The position numbers and the translations under genes are program-made. A stretch of DNA of 64,000 bases, taken from NCBI RefSeq assembly GCF_029051645.1, contig NZ_JAACFS010000009.1, positions 62,001 to 126,000 of the forward strand, given 5' to 3'. Origin of the DNA: Bradyrhizobium sp. CSA112 (GTDB lineage: Bacteria > Pseudomonadota > Alphaproteobacteria > Rhizobiales > Xanthobacteraceae). This document shows positions 1 through 7,530 of this stretch, in pieces; the first letter of the stretch is position 1; every line of letters begins with the position of its first letter. A model generated the notes under the pieces. The model was not told the origin of the DNA. It was given only the letters and a program-made list of their open reading frames with translations, and did not search any database.

Positions 1-733
1 TGATGGAAAAATGCAGTTGATAACCGAGCGACAGGATGACCATCGAGGCGATGAAGAACATCGGCACCGGGCCCAGCGATTTTGCAGGCGCCGCCGGTTG
101 TTTCGCGACAGATGGCGCCTGCGCCAGATCACGTTCGACCTTCGACAAGGCTAGCGTGGTGAGCAGCAACACAGTGCCTGAAATCACAAAAGGCAGCCGC
201 GGATCGTGATTGCGCAACACCACACCCAGATAGGGTGATACCGCGCCCGCCAGACCATAGCCGAGCATCGCCAGCGCCGACAAAAACGGGATCGCCGGCC
301 GCGCGCCGTATTTGCCTAGTAGCGTCAGCGGCGGCGCGCGCAGGGCCGAAGACGTCACAACCCAGACCAGGATCAGTCCGATGAACCAGACCTGCGCGGC
401 CGGCCCGGTGCCGGCCACGAACGGCAGCGCGACAAAGGCCGCGCAGGAGATTGCGGTCAGGCCGCCGACGAACACGCCGAGCCGGCCGACAAACGGCGCG
501 ATCTTGTCGGCGGCAATTCCCATCGCGGTGTCGGTGACCGTGAAGATCGCCTGATCCAGCATCAGGATCAGGATCACGGCCGATGGCGCAATTCCGACGT
601 CGGCGCACAGTTTTGGCAGGTAGATGACGTAAGTGGTCCAGCCCAGCGTGAACACGAGTTGCAGCACGGCGAGATAGACGCCGGTGCTGTTAGCGCTGGT
701 GCTGGTTTCGGACTTGATGTCTGTGGCGGTCAT
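1..733 (-). CDS. MFS transporter, N-terminal part (3' end outside window)
   Basis: The frame is open from an ATG at 733 to the window edge, giving about 244 residues with no stop, so the C-terminal half is missing. The product starts MTATDIKSETS and has repeated hydrophobic stretches broken by short charged loops (for example TLGWTTYVIYLPKL, then FVGRLGVFVGGLTAISCAAF), the pattern of the first six helices of a major facilitator permease. A GGGGGC stretch just upstream of the ATG can serve as ribosome binding site. The substrate cannot be told. It reads out of the window; no partner is visible. The family call is fairly safe; a more exact one would need the C-terminal half. Confidence 0.75.
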   Translation of the reverse strand, partial: MTATDIKSETSTSANSTGVYLAVLQLVFTLGWTTYVIYLPKLCADVGIAPSAVILILMLDQAIFTVTDTAMGIAADKIAPFVGRLGVFVGGLTAISCAAFVALPFVAGTGPAAQVWFIGLILVWVVTSSALRAPPLTLLGKYGARPAIPFLSALAMLGYGLAGAVSPYLGVVLRNHDPRLPFVISGTVLLLTTLALSKVERDLAQAPSVAKQPAAPAKSLGPVPMFFIASMVILSLGYQLHFSI

Positions 734-788
734 GTTTGCCCCCGGCAGAGGGAGCATAGACCAGAGAATATGCGGATGGAACGCCTCT

Positions 789-921
789 TCCCTTCTCCCC
801 TTGTGGGAGAAGGTGGATCGCTGACGCGCAGCGGCAGCGAGACGGATGAGGGGTCTGTCTCCGCGGAGAGAACCCCTCATCCGGCGCTGCGCGCCAGCTT
901 CTCCCACAAGGAGAGAAGGAA
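789..921. repeat. Palindromic intergenic repeat, family X, copy 1
   Basis: Two inverted arms with core cttctccccttgtgggagaa flank a centre holding 'gatgaggggtctgtctccgcgga' split over inner arms. It lies between the MFS gene and alkB. Related copies are at 36074-36211, 59356-59497 and 59688-59829. It encodes nothing recognisable and lacks a T-tract. Confidence 0.85.
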
Positions 922-923
922 GA

Positions 924-1589
924 TCACCGTGCTTTGCGAAAAGTCAGATTGATGCGCTGGCGGCCCATCAGCGCATGCTCGCCCTCGGCCAGCGGCGCCA
1001 CACCGTGAAAGAACAGCCGCGATGGGCCGCCCCACACCACGACGTCGCCATGCTCCAGCCGCTGACGCGCAGGCTTGTCGGCGCGCTTCAAGCCGCCGAA
1101 CAGGAAGATTGCGGGCAGCCCCAGTGACACCGACACGATCGGCGCGGCAAAATCCTGCTCGTCTTTGTCCTGATGCAGCGACATCCGCGCACCGGGCGCA
1201 TAACGGTTGATCAGGCAGGCGTCCGGCGCAAAACCGTCGAAGCCGCCCGCTGCGGCTGCCTGCTCCGCCAATTGACGAAACACAGCCGGCATCGCCGGCC
1301 ATGGCCGGCCGGAGTTCGGATCGATGCCGTCATATCGATAGCCGCTCGGATCGGTAACCCAGCCCGCGCTGCCGCAATTGGTCATCGCGACCGACATCTG
1401 GTGACCGCCAGGGGTAACCATGCGCCGGAACGGCGCCTGTGCGATGACCTCGCGCAGCGCCGCGGTGACCTCACCTTCAAACGGCTTGGCGAAACCTCGC
1501 AGCAGCACCGCGCCCTCGGCCATCGCTTCGCGCGGCGGGCGCACATCAGGAGCAGCGTCGAACAAATCTGCAGTCAACTCAGTTCGCAC
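924..1589 (-). CDS. alkB: Alpha-ketoglutarate-dependent dioxygenase AlkB
   Basis: A 221-residue protein of the AlkB family, Fe(II)/2-oxoglutarate enzymes that remove methyl lesions such as 1-methyladenine and 3-methylcytosine from DNA by oxidation. The iron ligands are visible as H139-x-D141 (HQDKDE) and H195 (FFHG). The family RxNxTxR 2-oxoglutarate motif is R212-x-N214-x-T216-x-R218 (RINLTFR). Length matches E. coli AlkB (about 216). The start is GTG, immediately after the TGA of the upstream 2OG oxygenase (TGAGTG), so the two are almost certainly translationally coupled. An Ada-type regulator is not next to it. Confidence 0.93.
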   Translation of the reverse strand: MRTELTADLFDAAPDVRPPREAMAEGAVLLRGFAKPFEGEVTAALREVIAQAPFRRMVTPGGHQMSVAMTNCGSAGWVTDPSGYRYDGIDPNSGRPWPAMPAVFRQLAEQAAAAGGFDGFAPDACLINRYAPGARMSLHQDKDEQDFAAPIVSVSLGLPAIFLFGGLKRADKPARQRLEHGDVVVWGGPSRLFFHGVAPLAEGEHALMGRQRINLTFRKAR

Positions 1590-2330
1590 TCATTTGGCAT
1601 CGTGAAAGATCACGCCGACGGTGTGACGATGGCCGGAACGGATCCGGCTGACGCCGTGGCGCAGATTAACGCGGTAAGGCCCGCGCGTCCCCTGCACCGG
1701 CCGGTGATGCACAGCAAAGGCAACCGCATCGCCCTGCCTGAGCGGGACCACCTCGGGCCGTGACTGCATCCGCGGCCGCTGCTCGGTCAGCACGAACTCG
1801 CCGCCTTCGAAATCGCGCCCCGGCTCCGACAGCAGGATCGCGACCTGCAGCGGAAACACATGCTCGCCGTAAAGGTCCTGATGCAGGCAATTGTAGTCGC
1901 CCTCGCCATATTGCAGCAGCAGCGGCGTCGGCCGCGTCTGCCCGGCGTCGTGGCAGCGCTTCAAGAATACCTCGTGCCGGTCGGGATAGCGGATGTCGAT
2001 GCCCATCGCCTCGTTCCAGCGGTTGGCGACACTGCACAGCCGCGCATAGAGCACAGGCCGCAGTTCCGCGATCAGCTTCGGCAGTGGATATGTGAAGTAT
2101 TTGTATTCGCCGCGGCCGAAGCCGTGGCGGCCCATCACGATCCGGCTGCGGAAGTTCGCGTCGTCAGGATAGAGCGCCGCCAGCGCGTCGCATTCTTCCG
2201 GCGACAGCAATCCCTTCAGGACGGCGCAGCCCTGTGCGTCGAGGTCAGCGGTCGCCGGGGCCCAGTCGATGGCGTCGACGCGGGCGGCGATGGTGGGCAG
2301 ACGGTCGATATTTCTTGCGGTTGCTCTCAT
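1590..2330 (-). CDS. 2OG-Fe(II) oxygenase (prolyl-hydroxylase-like)
   Basis: About 246 residues from the ATG at 2330; the frame stays open upstream to 2471, but that part is palindromic repeat and is not protein-like. Visible are the H150-x-D152 metal motif (LHQDLYGEHVFPLQ), a double His at 208-209, and a C-terminal basic segment ending RHGVSRIRSGHRHTVGVIFHD, which should supply the distal His and the 2-oxoglutarate Arg. This is the double-stranded beta-helix architecture of non-heme dioxygenases. It is the first gene of a two-gene unit with alkB, which hints at nucleic-acid or protein repair. The substrate is unknown. Confidence 0.85.
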   Translation of the reverse strand: MRATARNIDRLPTIAARVDAIDWAPATADLDAQGCAVLKGLLSPEECDALAALYPDDANFRSRIVMGRHGFGRGEYKYFTYPLPKLIAELRPVLYARLCSVANRWNEAMGIDIRYPDRHEVFLKRCHDAGQTRPTPLLLQYGEGDYNCLHQDLYGEHVFPLQVAILLSEPGRDFEGGEFVLTEQRPRMQSRPEVVPLRQGDAVAFAVHHRPVQGTRGPYRVNLRHGVSRIRSGHRHTVGVIFHDAK

Positions 2331-2385
2331 AGCGCGGAGTCTCGCAATCAGGCCACAACAAAACCACCCGATTTCCGTTTCTGAC

Positions 2386-2506
2386 GTCGTCCCTGCGAAC
2401 GCAGGGACCCATAACCACAGGTCATCGTGGTTCGCCGGGCTGTGGCTCCAGTCCGCCACAACAACGAACAACGGTGGTTATGGGTCCCTGCGTTCACAGG
2501 GACGAC
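2386..2506. repeat. Inverted-arm repeat, family A, copy 1
   Basis: The left arm gtcgtccctgcgaacgcagg (followed by gacccataaccac) and the right arm, its reverse complement ending agggacgac, enclose about 60 bp of unrelated sequence. It is the type copy of the most frequent family here. Each arm is itself a small hairpin (ccctgcgaacgcaggg). Confidence 0.9.
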
Positions 2507-2518
2507 AAGTGGAGAAAT

Positions 2519-3205
2519 CTAACCCAACACCGGCATCGTGATCACATCATAGCCGTGGCTGATCTTCCGCTTCAGCACGGGGTCCTCGAGCTCGAACTCG
2601 AAGCGATCAGCTGGGCGAATGCCGCCCTTGGCGGCGAAGGTGCCGCCGAACATGGCGCAGCCGTCAGGAAGGCCCTTGCCGCCGAAGCCGCGCTCGATCA
2701 GGTCGTTCACCGGCAGCATCGCATCAAGCGTGCCTTCCTGGTACAGCACGCGCGCGCCGCCGATCACGGCCCAGGAGCGCAGGATCAACTTGTCCCAATG
2801 CGCGATGACCTCATCCAGCTCCCACAGCACCGAGGCTACCGGCTTGTCACACATCTGCTTGGAGACGGTGACGCTGTAGCTCTCGACCTTGCGATCGGTG
2901 TGGTCGGAGCCGCAGCCAACGAAGATGCGGCCCTGCCAGCCGATCAGCACGAACTCGACCTCGCCGCTGGAATTTTCGCCGCAGACCTCGATGCGGTCGT
3001 CCTGCGTAATCCGCCGCGCCGAGCAGCGGTAGTAGATCGGCGTCGAAGCTGGCCGCGCGATGCCGAGCGCTTCGAGCTCGGCGATGTGCTTGTCGCGCGC
3101 CACCGGATCGCGGCCGGTCCAGCCGGCGATGACGGCCTGATCGATCGCGAGCGTCAGCGGCGTCAACATACCCTTGTCGTCGACGTTGAAGGTCAGATCA
3201 AACAC
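2519..3205 (-). CDS. DUF2848 family protein
   Basis: A 228-residue protein beginning (M)FDLTFNVDDKGMLTPLTLAIDQAVIAGW, typical of the DUF2848 family, whose activity is not known to me. It resembles fumarylacetoacetate-hydrolase-type beta proteins in having repeated acidic and glycine turns (GWQGRIFVGCGSDHTDR). The start is GTG inside the last codons of the amidase: the 8 bases GTGTTTGA hold both the start and the amidase stop. That tight coupling suggests it acts on the product, or in the pathway, of the amidase. No catalytic residues can be named with confidence. Confidence 0.8.
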   Translation of the reverse strand: MFDLTFNVDDKGMLTPLTLAIDQAVIAGWTGRDPVARDKHIAELEALGIARPASTPIYYRCSARRITQDDRIEVCGENSSGEVEFVLIGWQGRIFVGCGSDHTDRKVESYSVTVSKQMCDKPVASVLWELDEVIAHWDKLILRSWAVIGGARVLYQEGTLDAMLPVNDLIERGFGGKGLPDGCAMFGGTFAAKGGIRPADRFEFELEDPVLKRKISHGYDVITMPVLG

Positions 3206-4547
3206 GGATGATATCCTCCATTCCGGCGGCGAGTTCGAAGATGCGGCGGTCCGATCCCCCCGCTGCCGCGAGCATCAGCCCGACCGGCATGTCTCCTTCG
3301 CGGTGCGCCGGCAGCGAAATCGCGCAGCCGTCGAGCATGTTGATCAGCGTGCAGTTGCGCAACGACCGCAAATTCTGCCTGGCGAAGGCCTGGTCGTCGG
3401 CGAGGTCGGCGATGACAGGCGGCGTGTTTGATGTGGTCGGCAGCACCAGCGCGTCATACGGCGCGATGCGCTTCTCGGTCCGCGCAATGAACGCGCGGCG
3501 CGCACCGACGATATCAATATAGTCGGCCGCGCTGATGCTTTCGCCGCGCAGGATGCGGACGCGAACGCGCGGGTCGTAGACATCTCCCTTGCTCGTGAGC
3601 AGATAACGGTGCCAGGCGTAGCTTTCCGCGGCGGCAAAACCGCCTTTGCTGTTCATGACGCCGACGTCATGGAATTCCGGCACCTCGATCCGCTCGATCG
3701 ACGCGCCCTGCCGCGACAGCGTCGCCAGCGCACGCTCGAATGTTTTCGCGACCTCGTCGTCGAGATCGTCGAGTGCGATCGTGGTCGGCACCGCGAGCCG
3801 CATGCCCTTGACGGCGCGCGGCTGCAACGGCTGCACGGCTTCATCGGCCAGGACGGCATCCAGCACCGCGCAGCAGCCGACCGAACGTGCCAGCGGTCCA
3901 AAACTGTCGAGCGAAGAGGACAGCGGCACGCCGCCGTCGAGCGGCACCCGGCGTTGCGTCGGCTTGTAGCCGACGATGCCATTATAGGCCGCCGGAATCC
4001 GGCAGGAGCCGCCGGTATCGGTGCCGAGCGCACCATGGGCCATCCGATCGGCGATCGATACCGCCGCGCCCGAGGACGAGCCGCCGGGGACATGGCCGAC
4101 GCCGCGATTGAAGACGCTCTTCGGCGTGCCGTAATGCGGATTGATGCCGATGCCGGAATAGGCGAACTCGGTCATGTTGGTGCGACCGATCACGATGAAG
4201 CCGGCACGGCGGAGCCGCGCCACCACAGGCGCATCGGCTTCGGCGGGAGCCGAATCCTCCAGCGCGCGCGATCCTGCGCGGGTCACCTGCCCCTTGATGT
4301 CGAACAGGTCCTTGATCGAGACGGGGATGCCGGCATAGGGCGATGGCGCGGCGTTGGCTTTACGCAGATGATCCATCGCATCGGCTGCTGCGATCGCGGC
4401 GTCCTTGTCGACGTGGATAAAGGCGCGCGCGCCCTCGCCGGCTGGATCGGCAATTTTGGCGAGACATTCCTCGACCAGTTTGCGCGCGGTAGTGCGTCCG
4501 GCATCGAGGTCGGCGGCGACGCTGGCGAGCGTCGGATGGTTCGGCAT
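3198..4547 (-). CDS. Amidase (amidase signature family)
   Basis: About 449 residues from the ATG at 4547; the frame runs upstream to 4664, but that extension looks non-coding and lies in the divergent promoter region. The Ser-cisSer-Lys triad is visible: K79 (VSIKDLF), the GGSSSGAAVS stretch around 155-164, and S181 in GTDTGGSCRIPA. These enzymes hydrolyse carboxylic amides in the cytoplasm. The substrate is unknown. The C-terminus is short, so it lacks the extra domain of allophanate hydrolase. It forms an operon with the overlapping DUF2848 gene and is divergent from the DUF35/thiolase unit. Confidence 0.9.
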   Translation of the reverse strand: MPNHPTLASVAADLDAGRTTARKLVEECLAKIADPAGEGARAFIHVDKDAAIAAADAMDHLRKANAAPSPYAGIPVSIKDLFDIKGQVTRAGSRALEDSAPAEADAPVVARLRRAGFIVIGRTNMTEFAYSGIGINPHYGTPKSVFNRGVGHVPGGSSSGAAVSIADRMAHGALGTDTGGSCRIPAAYNGIVGYKPTQRRVPLDGGVPLSSSLDSFGPLARSVGCCAVLDAVLADEAVQPLQPRAVKGMRLAVPTTIALDDLDDEVAKTFERALATLSRQGASIERIEVPEFHDVGVMNSKGGFAAAESYAWHRYLLTSKGDVYDPRVRVRILRGESISAADYIDIVGARRAFIARTEKRIAPYDALVLPTTSNTPPVIADLADDQAFARQNLRSLRNCTLINMLDGCAISLPAHREGDMPVGLMLAAAGGSDRRIFELAAGMEDIIRV

Positions 4548-4798
4548 GGCTTTCTTGTTCGCTTCCTTTGGCGTCACTTGTGTCTGAAGCGAGCCTGATG
4601 ACGAAAAATGCAGTCGGCAATTTGCCGTGGGGCGGACTATCTCCGATGATACGCTGGCATACAAGCGCCCTCACGCGGAGGAATGCGGCCATGCAATCGC
4701 CGTCGTCGCTGAGCCGTTGACGGGCAACTGCCAAATGTCGCATCAAGACCGCAAGCAAGCGGGCAGACGCCCGGCTTCCCCGAGGAGAAATTGCCGAT

Positions 4799-5212
4799 AT
4801 GGCCGAGCCCGCCCGCGCGAGACCAAAGCCCACACCTGAAACCCAGCATTTCTGGGACGGAACGCAGGCCGGCGAATTGCGCCTGCAGCGTTGCGACGTC
4901 TGCGCCAATGTCTATTTCCCGCCGCGGCCGTTCTGTCCCTCCTGCGCCTCGCGCAAGGTGAGTGTGTTCAAGGCCAGCGGCAAGGGCAAGCTCTACAGCT
5001 ACGTCATCAACCATCGCCCGGCGGCGCCCGGCTTTACCCCGCCTTACGCAATCGCGGTCGTCGAACTCGACGAAGGCCCGCGCATGATGAGCAACATCAT
5101 CGACTGCCCGCAGACGCCGGAGGCGCTGGAGCTCGACATGAAACTCGAAGTCGCGTTCGAAAAGCTCGACGACAAGATCACCCTTCCCATGTTCCGTCCG
5201 GCGAAGGGCTAA
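4799..5212 (+). CDS. Zn-ribbon/OB-fold protein (DUF35 family)
   Basis: A 137-residue protein with a four-cysteine zinc ribbon (C32, C35, C46, C49; CDVCANVYFPPRPFCPSC) followed by an OB-fold (YSYVINHRPAAPGFTPPYAIAVVELDEG). DUF35 proteins bind acyl-CoA and form complexes with partner thiolases, for example in steroid side-chain degradation and in archaeal mevalonate synthesis. A strong Shine-Dalgarno (GAGGAGAAA at about 4781) precedes the ATG. The thiolase-family gene starts five bases after its stop, so this is a classic DUF35-thiolase pair. Confidence 0.92.
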   Translation: MAEPARARPKPTPETQHFWDGTQAGELRLQRCDVCANVYFPPRPFCPSCASRKVSVFKASGKGKLYSYVINHRPAAPGFTPPYAIAVVELDEGPRMMSNIIDCPQTPEALELDMKLEVAFEKLDDKITLPMFRPAKG

Positions 5213-5217
5213 GCACC

Positions 5218-6357
5218 ATGCGCAGAAACCAGGTCGCCGTCGTCGGCGCTGCCGAGACCACCGAGCTCGGCGTCATCCCGAACGTGTCGCAGATCCAGCT
5301 CCACGCGGATGCGGCGCTCAACGCCATTGCCGATGCCGGGCTGAAATTGTCCGATATCGATGGCATCGCCACGGCGGTGGAAACCCCGCAGCAGATCGCC
5401 CATTACCTCGGCATCACGCCGACCTGGGTCGACGGCACTTCCGTCGGCGGCTGTTCGTTCATGCTGCATGTCCGCCATGCCGCGGCCGCGATCGAGGCCG
5501 GCCTCTGCAAGACCGTGCTGATCACGCATGCCGAGAGCGGCAAGTCGATGATCGGCAAATTGCCGCGCTCGATCCCCGCCGATAGCTTGCAGGGCCAGTT
5601 CGAGGCGCCGTTCGGCATCTACGGCCCGCCCAGCATGTTCCCGATCCCCGTGCTGCGCTACATGAAGACCTACGGCATCACCCATGAGCAGATCGCGATG
5701 GTCGCCGTGGTGCAGCGGGAATGGGCCGCGAAGAACCCTCGCGCGATGATGAAGGACCCGATCACGGTCGCCGACGTCCTTAACTCGCGGATGATTGCCT
5801 ATCCCTTCCGCCTGCTGCAATGCTGTCTCGTCACCGACGGCGGCGGCGCGCTGATCCTCACCTCCGCCGACCGCGCCAGGGACTTTCCGAGAAAGCCGGT
5901 CTATATTCTCGGCACCGGCGAGAGCGTGGAGACGCCGATGGTCAGCCAGATGGAGACGTTCAACTCCTCGCGCGCCTTCAAAGTCGCCGGCCCTACTGCC
6001 TTCAAGGAGGCCGGCATCACCCACAAGGACGTCGATCATCTGATGATCTACGACGCCTTCGCGCATCTGCCGCTTTATGGGCTCGGCGATCTCGGCTTCA
6101 TGCCGCACGAGGAGACCGGCAAGTTCATCGCCGACGGCAACACCCGCCCCGGCGGCAAGCTGCCGCTCAACACCAATGGCGGCGGCCTGAGCTACATGCA
6201 TTCCGGCATGTACGGCATGTACGCGCTGCAGGAGAGCGTGCGGCAGATGCGCGGCATTGCGCCGGCGCAGGTCAAGGACGCGAAGATTTCGGTCTGCCAC
6301 GGCGTCGGCGGCATGTTCGCCGCAAGTGGCACGATCATCTTTACGAACGAGAAGTAA
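5218..6357 (+). CDS. Thiolase-family protein (SCP-x/DUF35-dependent type)
   Basis: From the ATG at 5218 this is 379 residues. C79 (SVGGCSFML) is the candidate nucleophile. The C-terminal half retains a GHP-like His (NTNGGGLSYMHSG) and the second catalytic Cys loop (VCHGVGGMF). This arrangement fits SCP2/SCP-x-like thiolases, which cleave 3-oxoacyl-CoAs together with a DUF35 partner, here the gene directly upstream. A longer in-frame start at 4891 would overlap the DUF35 gene and is rejected. With the following SDR it could form a 3-hydroxyacyl-CoA to 3-oxoacyl-CoA to cleavage module. The side-chain substrate is unknown. Confidence 0.88.
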   Translation: MRRNQVAVVGAAETTELGVIPNVSQIQLHADAALNAIADAGLKLSDIDGIATAVETPQQIAHYLGITPTWVDGTSVGGCSFMLHVRHAAAAIEAGLCKTVLITHAESGKSMIGKLPRSIPADSLQGQFEAPFGIYGPPSMFPIPVLRYMKTYGITHEQIAMVAVVQREWAAKNPRAMMKDPITVADVLNSRMIAYPFRLLQCCLVTDGGGALILTSADRARDFPRKPVYILGTGESVETPMVSQMETFNSSRAFKVAGPTAFKEAGITHKDVDHLMIYDAFAHLPLYGLGDLGFMPHEETGKFIADGNTRPGGKLPLNTNGGGLSYMHSGMYGMYALQESVRQMRGIAPAQVKDAKISVCHGVGGMFAASGTIIFTNEK

Positions 6358-6363
6358 CACCCT

Positions 6364-6441
6364 GTCATTCCGGGGCGCGCGAAGCGCGAACCCGGAATCT
6401 CGAGATCCCGGGTCTGGTGCTTCGCACCATCCCGGAATGAC
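6364..6441. repeat. Palindromic repeat, family B, copy 1
   Basis: A near-perfect palindrome beginning gtcattccgg and ending ccggaatgac, with inner arms ggaatctcgagatccc. It lies between the thiolase and SDR genes, which read in the same direction. The second copy is at 13469-13548. Confidence 0.88.
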
Positions 6442-6462
6442 GGGCACAACCGGAGCAACACA

Positions 6463-7377
6463 ATGGCAAAATCACTGCAAGACAAAGTCATCATCGTCAC
6501 CGGCGCAGGCCGCGGCATCGGGCGTGAAATCGCGCTGCTCTGCGCCGCCGAAGGCGCCAAGGTCGTGGTCAACGATCCCGGCGTTGCCGCGGACGGCGCC
6601 GGTTCGAGCGCTGCGCCCGCCGAGGAGGTGGTCGAGGAGATCAAGAAGCGCGGCGGCACCGCGGTCGCCAACTTCGAGTCGGTGGCGGAAGCGATCCCCG
6701 CGAGCAAGATCGTGAAGACGGCGACCGACCATTTCGGCCGCCTCGACGGCGTCGTCAACAACGCCGGCATCCTGCGCGACATGATCTTCCACAAAATGAG
6801 CGTGGAAGCGTTCGAGGCCGTCATCAAGGTGCACCTGATGGGTTCGTTCTACGTCTCCCACGCCGCGGCGCGGCTGTTCCGTGAGCAGGAGAGCGGCTCC
6901 TTCGTGCACTTCACCTCGACCTCCGGCCTGATCGGCAATTTCGGCCAGGCCAACTACGCCGCCGCCAAGCTCGGCATTGTCGGCCTGTCGAAATCGATCG
7001 CGCTCGACATGGGCCGCTTCAACGTACGCTCGAACTGCGTCTCGCCCTTCGCCTGGACCCGCATGATCGGCACCATCCCGACCGAGACCGAGGCCGAGAA
7101 GGCGCGCGTGGCCAAAATCCAGCAGATGGGACCGGAGAAGATCGCGCCGATCTGCGCTTATCTGCTCAGCGATGCCGCCAAGGACGTGACCGGCCAGATT
7201 TTCGGCGTGCGCATGAATGAGATCTTCCTGTTCAGCCAGAATCGTCCGCTGCGCTCGGTGCAGCGGAGCGAAGGCTGGACGCCGGAAACCATCGCCGAGC
7301 ACGGCATGCCCGCGCTCAAGGGATCGTTCTACAAGCTCGACCGCTCGGCGGACATTTTCCCCTGGGATCCGATTTGA
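6463..7377 (+). CDS. SDR dehydrogenase resembling the MFE-2 hydroxyacyl-CoA dehydrogenase domain
   Basis: A 304-residue short-chain dehydrogenase with the NAD-binding TGAGRGIG motif at 13-20, NNAG at 99-102, a Ser near 152-154 and the Y165-x-x-x-K169 pair (NYAAAKLG). The VVNDPG after strand 2 favours NAD. The longer-than-usual C-terminus and the RDMIFHKMS segment resemble the (3R)-hydroxyacyl-CoA dehydrogenase domain of peroxisomal multifunctional enzyme 2. Lying 105 bp after a DUF35-thiolase pair, it would supply the 3-oxoacyl-CoA that the thiolase cleaves. The gap between the two genes is a family B palindrome. Confidence 0.87.
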   Translation: MAKSLQDKVIIVTGAGRGIGREIALLCAAEGAKVVVNDPGVAADGAGSSAAPAEEVVEEIKKRGGTAVANFESVAEAIPASKIVKTATDHFGRLDGVVNNAGILRDMIFHKMSVEAFEAVIKVHLMGSFYVSHAAARLFREQESGSFVHFTSTSGLIGNFGQANYAAAKLGIVGLSKSIALDMGRFNVRSNCVSPFAWTRMIGTIPTETEAEKARVAKIQQMGPEKIAPICAYLLSDAAKDVTGQIFGVRMNEIFLFSQNRPLRSVQRSEGWTPETIAEHGMPALKGSFYKLDRSADIFPWDPI

Positions 7378-7388
7378 GAATGCTCTTG

Positions 7389-7423
7389 GTCGTCCCTGCG
7401 AATGCAGGGACCCATACGCCGCG
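7389..7423. repeat. Family A repeat, single arm
   Basis: Only the left arm (gtcgtccctgcgaatgcagg plus gacccatacg) is present; the inverted right arm found at the other family A loci is absent. It may be a decayed element or an isolated arm. Confidence 0.8.
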
Positions 7424-7530
7424 GCCTATCCGTGGAGCGATGAGATAAATTATTTCCACCACAGCCCGCCCGCTTTATGCCGGAATGCGGGCTGATGTTT
7501 TCCTCCCAACAAAAAACATGGGAGGAAATC

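Noticed and set aside
4548..4798. N-terminal extension of the amidase towards 4664
   Set aside because: The extra residues do not resemble amidase and would occupy the divergent promoter region; the ATG at 4547 gives the normal N-terminus.
6364..6441. Palindromic repeats as intrinsic terminators
   Set aside because: Most lack a T-tract and several lie within operon-like gene strings or upstream of starts; only 41665-41700 has terminator form.
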